Of a DNA stretch of 64,000 nt, positions 14,631-22,477 are shown piece after piece. A program made the position numbers and the translations under genes. The stretch's first letter is position 1. Every line of letters begins with the position of its first letter. This stretch comes from a virus. Location: positions 1 through 64,000 of the IMG/VR virus record IMGVR_UViG_3300002835_000134, one strand, 5' to 3'. A model generated the notes under the pieces. That model made no database searches. It was not told the DNA's origin and saw only the letters and a list, made by a program, of their open reading frames with translations.

Positions 14631-17600
14631 TTGCCATTTAAAATTTTTGACGGGTCCTCTTGGTTGCCGTCCAAAAAAATTAAAGTCGTAACGGGTGCAG
14701 GCCCACAAGACTATAAGAAGGCATTTATTTTTAACGGAACATCATGGGTAGAAATATTAGAAAAGCCAAAAAAGCTAACAGATCCAACTTTATCATATTC
14801 AAGAACAGATGAGTTTAAAGGAGTTGGACAAACAGTAACCTCTACAAATGGAACTTGGGAAGGTAGTCCAACATCTTACAAGTACCAGTGGGAAAAGGGA
14901 ATATATGCTGGGGCAGAGATCAACTGGTCAGAAATTACTGGGGCAACACAAAATAGTTTCCTATTAACTGGAGATCTAGTTGGATATAAAATTAGATGCG
15001 CTATTATTGCTACAAATAATGCAGGTGACAGCGAAAAAGCTTATGGGACATCTGCATTCATCATGTTGCCTGAATTCATTCAAACAATAACTGCATTTGT
15101 GCAGCAAGATAGTGTCGGATATATAAACGGAAAAATTAGAGTATTTTGGGATATATCTGAAGGCGCAGACGGATATGAAATAATTTATCAAGGTCCAGGA
15201 ATTCCAAATACTGTAGTAAGAATTACAGGACAAGGAAACAACCTTTGGGACTTTGATTTCGGAGCTAATAATTTAGACGATCTTATTGGATTAACGACTG
15301 TTGGGATATCTATAGCTCCATATAACAACACATCTTCTGCCGCTGCGGCATACAGAGCGGCAATTGGAAGCAATGAAACTGAAACCTTAAAGCTTTACCA
15401 AAACGCAAGCATTAATAATTTAAATCCCTTATTGCCATCATTAACTGCAACTGTTTATCAAAATCCTGGAGGAGTAGATGATCAGGCTGGAATTATTGAT
15501 TGGTCTTTGATTAATATAACACAGACGAGATATGAAATTTACTCAGAGTGGCCAGACGGAAGTCCGTTTGGTCCATTTGCTATGGCAACTAGAGATGCCA
15601 CATCAAGCTTTATAACAAATTATACACCAGGCTCAACGTCTGGACCATGGAAAGTTCGTGTATATGGAACATCACGAGGATATCGTGGAACACCTACAGT
15701 TGTAGACTTCTTTAATCCAACACAAGAATATTATTGGGAATCAGATTCAGGCTCATTCGTATCTTCTTCTGTAAAACCAGTTTCTAGCACTCCACCAACA
15801 CTAACCCCTACTGGGGATGTAGGTTCTGGAATAACTATAACTGCAAATCAAGGAGAATGGACAAACACTCCAACCTCTTACAATATAAATATTATGAAGC
15901 TTAGCCCACTAACAATTGTAGCAAGCGGTACAACAAGTGCTACTTATACAACAACCCAGCAAGACCTTACAGACCAGGCAGAGTTTAAGGCATATGCTAC
16001 TGCAACAAATAGTGCTGGTACAAGCTTAACAGCAGAGTCTACAACTACAACAAGATGCTTTACCGCAAGCACAATTCCAAGTGGAGGAGTAGCTAATATA
16101 TTTGGTAGCGGACAAGTAGGCACTACAATTTCAATGAGCACTACTGGATGGTCTACTGGTAGCGGTCTACCACTTGGTTACAATACAACTTTACAAAAAA
16201 TGGACGGCCAGGCAAATTATGTTGATATGGGAGTTACTTCTTATGTAGTAACAGCAGCAGATTTATCCAACTACATATCTAAAGGAGGAGGATCTTTTCC
16301 TCAAATGTTTAGAGCTAAAGCAAGTGCATATAACTCTGCAGGAACATCAGATCCAGTTTATTCTAGCTCCATTACTGCAAGTGCTTCAACCTTTATTGTT
16401 CCTAATTTTGTTGGAGGTTCAGTTCCTTCAAGCACCAGCCAATATACAATTTCTAATGGCGGACAAGGAAACTTTACATCTAACCTTTCTTCAGTTGGAT
16501 TAGTATCATCACAGTCCCCAGCTGCTGGTACAACAGCAAATGTTGGATCAACAATTACTGTGTATACATACGCATACCAGGCAGCTGGAGTTGCTCCATC
16601 AGGAGGACAGGCATCGATATCTGGAACTGGAGTTGTTGGAACAACTATAACAGCTGGAATTTTAACAGCAGCTACAGGAACTCCAACACCAACTTCATCA
16701 ATTCAACTTCAAGCAAGTGATTCAAACTTAAACTTTGTAGACACAGGAAGCACAAGTGTAACAGTAACACAGGCAGACGTAGAAGTATATATTAGCAAGG
16801 GTGGAGTATCAGCTCCAAGACAATGGAGAGCAAAGCTTGTTTCGACAAATGCTAGTGGTACAGAAACAGTCTACACTGGTTCTATTTCTGCTTCTGCTGC
16901 AGTTATATCACCTACTTTCCCAACCTTCCCAACCTTCCCAACTTTCCCAACCTTCCCAACATTTAAGGCGCCATCTTTCCCAACGTTCCCAACTTTCCCA
17001 ACCTTCCCAACTTTCCCAACGTTCCCAACTTTCCCAACGTTCCCAACGTTCCCAACATTTAAGGCGCCATCTTTCCCAACGTTCCCAACATTCCCAACGT
17101 TCCCAACGTTCCCAACGTTCCCAACGTTCCCTTACTTCCCTGCATTTAAGGCGCCATCTTTCCCTACTTTCCCTACCTTCCCTACCTTCCCAACGTTCCC
17201 AACATTCCCAACCTTCCCAACCTTCCCTGAATTTAAAGCAAGTAAATCTTGTTTAGAAGCAAATACCAGGTTGCTAACATTAAATAATGGTTATGTTGCA
17301 GCAAAAGATATATCAATTGGAGATAAACTAGTTTCTATTTCAGCAGCAGACTTCGGCAATCAATCAATGAAGTTCTTTAATGTCAATAAAGATGTAAATC
17401 TTGTAGGCGTTGAAGTTATTAAATCTGAAATGTCAACAAAGGATGTTCTTTCATTCAACGGAACAGAAAAGTATTTCTCTTACGGACAGCCAATATTTAT
17501 TAAGCAAGACGGACTTGCAACATGGGTAGAAGCGGGATCGGTAAAAATTGGAGATACTCTATTAACAATAGACGGCTCTACAATAAATGAAGTTTTGGTT

Positions 17601-17696
17601 AACTCCATAGAGACAGATACTGATAAAGAAGTATACGATATCAGGACACTAGAAAACCAGTGGTTTATTGCAGAAGGATTTATTGTAATTAGTTAA
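14631..17696 (+). CDS. Ig/PASTA fibre with (PTF)n repeat and C-terminal Hint domain
   Basis: This 1,021-residue protein starts at TTG 14631 after CGGAGA. It has several Ig-like modules (SNGTWEGSPTSYKYQW type) and a PASTA-like segment (about 590-650; IVPNFVGGS...GSTITVYTY), a fold that can bind peptidoglycan. A Phe-Pro-Thr repeat with three KAPSF spacers spans about 761-867. C874 begins a 148-residue Hint domain (CLEANTRLLT, IGDKLVSIS, IGDTLLTI, VYDIRTLENQWFIAEGFIVIS). The protein ends where inteins have His-Asn, so N-terminal cleavage or ligation, not splicing, is expected. The block B His is Gln (FSYGQP). Confidence 0.75.
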   Translation: MPFKIFDGSSWLPSKKIKVVTGAGPQDYKKAFIFNGTSWVEILEKPKKLTDPTLSYSRTDEFKGVGQTVTSTNGTWEGSPTSYKYQWEKGIYAGAEINWSEITGATQNSFLLTGDLVGYKIRCAIIATNNAGDSEKAYGTSAFIMLPEFIQTITAFVQQDSVGYINGKIRVFWDISEGADGYEIIYQGPGIPNTVVRITGQGNNLWDFDFGANNLDDLIGLTTVGISIAPYNNTSSAAAAYRAAIGSNETETLKLYQNASINNLNPLLPSLTATVYQNPGGVDDQAGIIDWSLINITQTRYEIYSEWPDGSPFGPFAMATRDATSSFITNYTPGSTSGPWKVRVYGTSRGYRGTPTVVDFFNPTQEYYWESDSGSFVSSSVKPVSSTPPTLTPTGDVGSGITITANQGEWTNTPTSYNINIMKLSPLTIVASGTTSATYTTTQQDLTDQAEFKAYATATNSAGTSLTAESTTTTRCFTASTIPSGGVANIFGSGQVGTTISMSTTGWSTGSGLPLGYNTTLQKMDGQANYVDMGVTSYVVTAADLSNYISKGGGSFPQMFRAKASAYNSAGTSDPVYSSSITASASTFIVPNFVGGSVPSSTSQYTISNGGQGNFTSNLSSVGLVSSQSPAAGTTANVGSTITVYTYAYQAAGVAPSGGQASISGTGVVGTTITAGILTAATGTPTPTSSIQLQASDSNLNFVDTGSTSVTVTQADVEVYISKGGVSAPRQWRAKLVSTNASGTETVYTGSISASAAVISPTFPTFPTFPTFPTFPTFKAPSFPTFPTFPTFPTFPTFPTFPTFPTFPTFKAPSFPTFPTFPTFPTFPTFPTFPYFPAFKAPSFPTFPTFPTFPTFPTFPTFPTFPEFKASKSCLEANTRLLTLNNGYVAAKDISIGDKLVSISAADFGNQSMKFFNVNKDVNLVGVEVIKSEMSTKDVLSFNGTEKYFSYGQPIFIKQDGLATWVEAGSVKIGDTLLTIDGSTINEVLVNSIETDTDKEVYDIRTLENQWFIAEGFIVIS
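16911..17234 (+). repeat. 9-bp coding repeat, (Phe-Pro-Thr)n
   Basis: Units of TTCCCAACn run in frame, interrupted by three copies of a 15-base spacer encoding FKAPS at 16962, 17058 and 17145 (96- and 87-bp periods). Such arrays expand and contract by slippage, so stalk length may vary. Confidence 0.9.
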
Positions 17697-17708
17697 TAAA
17701 TAATGCTG

Positions 17709-17714
17709 TATAAT
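17709..17714 (+). promoter_or_regulatory. -10 box before 17743 gene
   Basis: TATAAT is preceded by TG (TGCTGTATAAT). No convincing -35 is seen at 17 bases. It gives a leader of about 22 bases containing AAAGGAGG. Confidence 0.45.
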
Positions 17715-17742
17715 ATACACATAGGCAGTAAAAGGAGGAAAA

Positions 17743-18291
17743 ATGGCTACCAGCTTTCCAACAAGTAAAGATAACCTCTCTAATCCATCTGCAAATGATG
17801 AGCTTACGGGACATGCGGCACAACATACAAATGCCAATGATGCAATTGAGGCACTAGAAACAGTAGTAGGTGTAACTGGATCAACAGATTCAAACTCTAT
17901 CACATATAAGGTTAACCTTATAAATGACACACTGGTTTCAATGACAAATGCAACAGATGCAATTTCAACCCTTTTTGGCCTTGAAGGCAACAACGACCTA
18001 ACAGTCAATGGAATTGAGAATAAGACAACTATAGATAGCTTCCAGGCGTCAGACTATAGAACAGCTACCTATTCTCTTCAGATAAGTCGTGGAACAGAGT
18101 ATTATTTCTCTAATATCAGCGTTCTACACGACTCCACAAACATATACGTTTCAGAATCAGACATAGTCTCAAATACGAACAACAATCTTGCCAACGTATT
18201 GTTTGAACAATCCAATGGTATAATTAATCTAACGGTCACACCAGTTTCAACGGCTGTAACGGCTAGATATTTTAGAACGGCATTAAAGTAA
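17743..18291 (+). CDS. Appendage protein, 182 residues
   Basis: The start has a perfect AAAGGAGG. The N-terminal HAAQHTNANDAIEALETVVG is a helical module common in phage fibres. The C-terminal part (QASDYRTATYSLQIS) is a beta domain that matches the end of the next gene (AADYRTAKALVKF). This suggests exchangeable tips. The role is probably structural. Confidence 0.65.
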   Translation: MATSFPTSKDNLSNPSANDELTGHAAQHTNANDAIEALETVVGVTGSTDSNSITYKVNLINDTLVSMTNATDAISTLFGLEGNNDLTVNGIENKTTIDSFQASDYRTATYSLQISRGTEYYFSNISVLHDSTNIYVSESDIVSNTNNNLANVLFEQSNGIINLTVTPVSTAVTARYFRTALK

Positions 18292-18318
18292 ATAAAGCAG
18301 TAAGAGGAGTCATAAAAT

Positions 18319-19758
18319 ATGGCAATTGTAAATAAAAACTTTAGAGTAAAGAATGGTCTTATTGTCGACGGTTCCGTCGCAACAGTAAATGGCTATAATG
18401 TATTAACAGAGGCATCAACAGCTTTTATTATCTCAACAATTGGCGGATCAGCAGATAGCGCAAACACTCCTAATTCTGTTGTTAAGCGTGATGGAAATGG
18501 AAACTTTGCTGCAGGCACAATTACAGCAACCTTCCTAGGCAACGTAACTGGTGACGTAACAGGTACAGTTTCAAGCATTTCAAATCATGACACAAATGAT
18601 TTAGTAGAAGGAACAGGCGCAGGTTCAAATCTATATTTTACTAATGCAAGAGCATTAGCAGCCACAGCAGCAGCATACGATGCAGCAGGTTCAGCAGCAG
18701 CAGCACAAGCAAATGCAGCAACAGATGCAACATCAAAGGTTGCAGCAGAAGCTACAGCACGTACTTCAGCAATTGCATCAGCAATTGCTACAGAGGTTGC
18801 TGATAGAAATACCGCAATTGCAACTGCCAAATCAGAAGCAATTTCTGCAGCAGCAGCAGACGCCACAACTAAGGCTAACGCAGCGCAAGCAGCAGCATCA
18901 GCAGACGCCACAACTAAGGCTAACGCAGCGCAAGCAGCAGCAGAGGCTACCGCAGCAGCAGCTCTTTCAACTGCAATATCAACAGAAGTTTCAGCTCGTA
19001 ATACAGCAATTTCAACTGCAGTAGATTCATTAGTAGATGGAGCACCATCTCTTCTTAACACATTAAATGAATTGGCAGCAGCAATAAATGACGACGCTAA
19101 TTACACAACAACTCTTACATCAGCATTAGCTACAAAGGCTAATTCAACTGATGTTACAGCATCAATTGCAACCGCAGTAAGCACTGCATCATCTGACGCT
19201 ACAACCAAGGCTAACGCAGCCCAAGCAGCAGCAGAGGCAACAGCAGCAGCAGATGCTACAGCAAAGGTTTCAGCAGAAGCAGCCCTAAGAGTATCTGGCG
19301 ATTCAGCTTCAGTTGCAACAGCAGCAGCAGATGCTACATCTAAGGCTAACGCAGCGCAAGCAGCAGCAGAGGCAACAGCACAATCTGCTCTAAATGCAGT
19401 CAAGGATGGAACTACAAAGTTTACAGCAGTAAATGTAAACGATGTGGCTGTAGTAAAAGCAGCAACCACAACAGTATCATCAGCAAGCACTGTAAATGCT
19501 CTTACATGGGCAGCAGCAGATTATCGTACAGCTAAGGCTCTTGTTAAGTTCAAGAATGGAGCAAATACTCAAGTTTCTGAGATCTTGCTCACACTTGATA
19601 CCAGCAATAACGTGGCAATAACAGAATTTGGTTCAATTGGAACCAACGGAGATCTAGGCTCAATTTCAGCAGCCTATGTTTCAGGAAATGTTTCAATATC
19701 AGTAACCACAGTATATGCCTCGACAGATGTCATGGTATATGCAACATTAATTAAATAA
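18319..19758 (+). CDS. Ala-rich coiled-coil fibre
   Basis: The 479-residue protein has an N-terminal module (MAIVNKNFRVKNGLIVDGS) nearly repeated in the 19825 gene. A long Ala-rich helical stalk of 15-residue repeats (ADATTKANAAQAAA) follows, with an NLYFTNARAL motif and a C-terminal beta tip shared with the 17743 gene. AGAGGAG precedes the start. It is probably a trimeric fibre. The repeat DNA contains exact 42-base duplications. Confidence 0.7.
   Translation: MAIVNKNFRVKNGLIVDGSVATVNGYNVLTEASTAFIISTIGGSADSANTPNSVVKRDGNGNFAAGTITATFLGNVTGDVTGTVSSISNHDTNDLVEGTGAGSNLYFTNARALAATAAAYDAAGSAAAAQANAATDATSKVAAEATARTSAIASAIATEVADRNTAIATAKSEAISAAAADATTKANAAQAAASADATTKANAAQAAAEATAAAALSTAISTEVSARNTAISTAVDSLVDGAPSLLNTLNELAAAINDDANYTTTLTSALATKANSTDVTASIATAVSTASSDATTKANAAQAAAEATAAADATAKVSAEAALRVSGDSASVATAAADATSKANAAQAAAEATAQSALNAVKDGTTKFTAVNVNDVAVVKAATTTVSSASTVNALTWAAADYRTAKALVKFKNGANTQVSEILLTLDTSNNVAITEFGSIGTNGDLGSISAAYVSGNVSISVTTVYASTDVMVYATLIK
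18856..18942 (+). repeat. 45-bp tandem coding repeat
   Basis: The 42 bases at 18856-18897 recur identically at 18901-18942, and diverged copies occur near 19187 and 19325. They encode the Ala-rich stalk and are likely sites for recombination. Confidence 0.85.
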
Positions 19759-19773
19759 TTAAATAACAAGGTA

Positions 19774-19794
19774 TGGGGTCCTTTCAAAACCCCA
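19774..19794 (+). terminator. Weak hairpin between fibre genes
   Basis: TGGGGT and ACCCCA form a 6-bp stem with a nine-base loop, followed by A-rich rather than T-rich sequence. It could be a weak terminator, pause site or processing signal. Confidence 0.3.
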
Positions 19795-19824
19795 ACAAAA
19801 CAATTAGGGGATATGTGAACTTAA

Positions 19825-20196
19825 ATGGCAACAGTAGATAAAAACTTCAAGGTAAAAAATGGCCTTAATGTAGCAGGTGCTGCCACTTTTGGTGCAGCAG
19901 TAAATGTAGAAAACTTAGTCTTAAATTCAACCCCCCTAGCTTTTGACTCTTCAACTGGACGACTAAAAATCCAGATTGGCGGAGTTTGGAAAGAAATTGC
20001 TCTATTAGTAGATGCACAAGAAGACCCAACAGCACTGACATTCATGGACATTGGTTTGGCTATCGATTACGATGGCTCACCAGTTTATAGCGTCTTTGCC
20101 AATGGAGTAAACACCGTAGCAACAAAGTTTGCCGATGGTGGAAGCTATACAACAGATACATTTAGCTACACATTCGATTCTGGAACAATTGCTTAA
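19825..20196 (+). CDS. Small appendage protein, 123 residues
   Basis: The N-terminal MATVDKNFKVKNGLNVAGA matches the start of the 18319 fibre, indicating a common virion-docking module. The rest is a compact beta domain. The ribosome-binding site is weak (AGGGGA, 15 bases off). It ends with an AT-rich hairpin at the stop codon. Confidence 0.6.
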   Translation: MATVDKNFKVKNGLNVAGAATFGAAVNVENLVLNSTPLAFDSSTGRLKIQIGGVWKEIALLVDAQEDPTALTFMDIGLAIDYDGSPVYSVFANGVNTVATKFADGGSYTTDTFSYTFDSGTIA

Positions 20197-20216
20197 TTGT
20201 TTTGGAATTATTGTGA

Positions 20217-20225
20217 TGCTATAAT
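20217..20225 (+). promoter_or_regulatory. Extended -10 promoter
   Basis: TGcTATAAT is a consensus extended -10. The leader to ATG 20258 is about 26 bases with AAGGGG. Confidence 0.65.
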
Positions 20226-20257
20226 TACCAAATAAGTCTAAATAAGGGGTGGCATAA

Positions 20258-22453
20258 ATGTCAACAGTAAGAATTCAAGTAAGAAGAGGAACCGCCTCAC
20301 AGTGGACCTCCGTAAATCCAATTTTGGCAGCGGGAGAAATGGGTGTCGAGTCAGACACAAACTTATTTAAGTTTGGTAACGGTACCTCAACATGGACCGC
20401 TCTTGCATATGCTAACAATTCAGACGTAGCAATAGCAGAAATTTCACAGGATGCTATTAATAATGCCCTTTCATTAGGCGCAGGACTTTCAAAAACATAC
20501 AATGACGGCGCAAACTCAATCACAATAACTGTTGATTCAAATGTTGTTGCACTCAAGTCATATGTAGATGCAGCAGTAACAAGTTTATCAAACACAGTAG
20601 ATGCAGATTATCTTCCAGTATCTGATCGTGGTGTTGCAGGTGGAGTAGCTTCACTTAACAATAGCGCATTGATACCAGACAATCAAATCAATGAGTCATT
20701 CTGGGCAACAAAGCTTGATGTTGCTTCACTAAGCTCAGGACTTCAGATTAAGGGTTCAGTTCGTGTAGCATCAACAGAAAACTTTGCAGCAACCAGAGCA
20801 GCTGGAACAGCAGATGCATCAGGTGGAAACGGAGTAGGAGAAACATTAACAGCCTCTGCAAATGGAGCACTTTCAATTGATGGTGTTACAGTAAATGCAG
20901 GAGACAGAGTTCTTCTTAAGAATCAAACAGATGCAAAGCAAAATGGTATTTATACAGTAACAAACGCAGGTGGATCTTCAGCAGCAGCAGTTTTAACTCG
21001 TGCAACAGATTCAGATAACAGCGTAGACGGAGAAGTCAGAGAAGGCCTCTTTACCTTTACACAAGATGGAACTGCAAATGCTCGTGACGGATATGTTCTT
21101 CTAACAGAAGGCTCTAGAGCAGGAGAAATCTTCCAGCTTGGAACAGACTCCCTTAACTTCACACAGTTTACAGGAGCAATACCAGTAACAGTAGGAGCTG
21201 GCCTAACAAATTATAATGATCAAATAATTGTAGATTTTGAAACAGTTGCTCAAAAGTCTACTCTAGATACATTTATTTCATCAACAGCAACTAACTTTAC
21301 TAACAACACTTCAACACTTAACAGCTTAGATGCAAGACTTGATCAAGCCGAAACAGATATAGACGCAGTTCAGCTGTATGGCCCAAGACTAACAATAGCT
21401 GAAGAAGACATTACAGCTATCAAGGCTTTAAATGTTACACAAACTGATAATATTGCTAATTTAACATCAGTTAATGGAACCCAATCAACAGCTATCACAG
21501 CCATTGAAACAAAGAATACAGATCAAGATACTCTTCTTGCCACACATACAGCAGATCTTGCTACTAAGGGTGAGCAGATTACAGCAATTCAAGGAATTAA
21601 TGCCACACAAGCTTCTGATATTACTGCAATCAACACATCAATAACATCAATTAATACAAACTTAGCTCCAAAAGCATCACCTACATTTACAGGAACAGTT
21701 GTTCTTCCAGAAACAACCTCAATTGGAAATGTTGATGCAACTGAGATATCTTATGTAAATGGTGTTACTTCAGGAATTCAGGCACAAATTGATACAAAGC
21801 TTGCAACAGCAACAGCAGCATCTACATATGAAACAATTTCAAATGTAGCGCTAAAAGCACCACTAGCAGATCCAACATTCACAGGAACTGTATCTGGTGT
21901 CACAAAAGCACATGTAGGGCTTGGAAACGTTGATAATACATCAGATGCATCAAAGCCAGTATCTACAGCTCAGGCAGCAGCGATTGCTACTGCAAAATCA
22001 GAAGCTCTTGCAGAAGTTACAGCAGTAATTGCTGGCGCTCCAGGAGCACTGAATACTCTTGATGAGCTTGCAGCAGCTTTAAATGATGATGCTAACTTTG
22101 CTTCAACTGTAACAACAGCAATTGCTACTAAGGTTAATTCATACACCACAGTAGTAAACAGAACAGCAAACTTCGGAATCAACGATGCAGACTACAAGGA
22201 CGCATGGTTAGATGTAGATGCTACTGGAGACATTACAATTACAGTTCCAGCAGACGGAACAAACTCACGGACATATCCAGTTGGAACATCATTCGATATA
22301 TTTAGAGCCAACACAGGAAATGTAACAATTGCAGGTTCAGGAGCAACAGTTAATGGAACTCCAGGATTAAAGTTGAGAGCACGGTACTCTTCAGCAACAT
22401 TGTTTAAGAGATCAGCAAACACATGGGTCCTTATCGGAGACCTAACAGCTTAA
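20258..22453 (+). CDS. Long tail fibre, 731 residues
   Basis: The N-terminal VRRGTASQWTSVNPILAAGE module matches the 12787 fibre. A middle region (VNAGDRVLLKNQTDAKQNGIY) is a well-known phage fibre segment. Long helical coiled-coil repeats (DIAVQ.., AIKALNVTQTDNIANL) and ASPTFTGTV..HVGLGNVDNTSD motifs follow. The end is a small beta domain (VNRTANFGINDADYKDAWLDV). It is probably a receptor-binding fibre made as a trimer. Confidence 0.7.
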   Translation: MSTVRIQVRRGTASQWTSVNPILAAGEMGVESDTNLFKFGNGTSTWTALAYANNSDVAIAEISQDAINNALSLGAGLSKTYNDGANSITITVDSNVVALKSYVDAAVTSLSNTVDADYLPVSDRGVAGGVASLNNSALIPDNQINESFWATKLDVASLSSGLQIKGSVRVASTENFAATRAAGTADASGGNGVGETLTASANGALSIDGVTVNAGDRVLLKNQTDAKQNGIYTVTNAGGSSAAAVLTRATDSDNSVDGEVREGLFTFTQDGTANARDGYVLLTEGSRAGEIFQLGTDSLNFTQFTGAIPVTVGAGLTNYNDQIIVDFETVAQKSTLDTFISSTATNFTNNTSTLNSLDARLDQAETDIDAVQLYGPRLTIAEEDITAIKALNVTQTDNIANLTSVNGTQSTAITAIETKNTDQDTLLATHTADLATKGEQITAIQGINATQASDITAINTSITSINTNLAPKASPTFTGTVVLPETTSIGNVDATEISYVNGVTSGIQAQIDTKLATATAASTYETISNVALKAPLADPTFTGTVSGVTKAHVGLGNVDNTSDASKPVSTAQAAAIATAKSEALAEVTAVIAGAPGALNTLDELAAALNDDANFASTVTTAIATKVNSYTTVVNRTANFGINDADYKDAWLDVDATGDITITVPADGTNSRTYPVGTSFDIFRANTGNVTIAGSGATVNGTPGLKLRARYSSATLFKRSANTWVLIGDLTA

Positions 22454-22477
22454 CAAATAAAATTATAGGAGATATAA

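Noticed and set aside
16801-17256. Ser/Gln/Pro repeat frame
   Set aside because: It is a frame-shifted reading of the (Phe-Pro-Thr)n repeat inside the larger fibre gene.
18585-19061. Antisense Ala-rich frame and a Gln-rich plus frame
   Set aside because: Both are shadows of the GCA-rich stalk repeat of the 18319 fibre.
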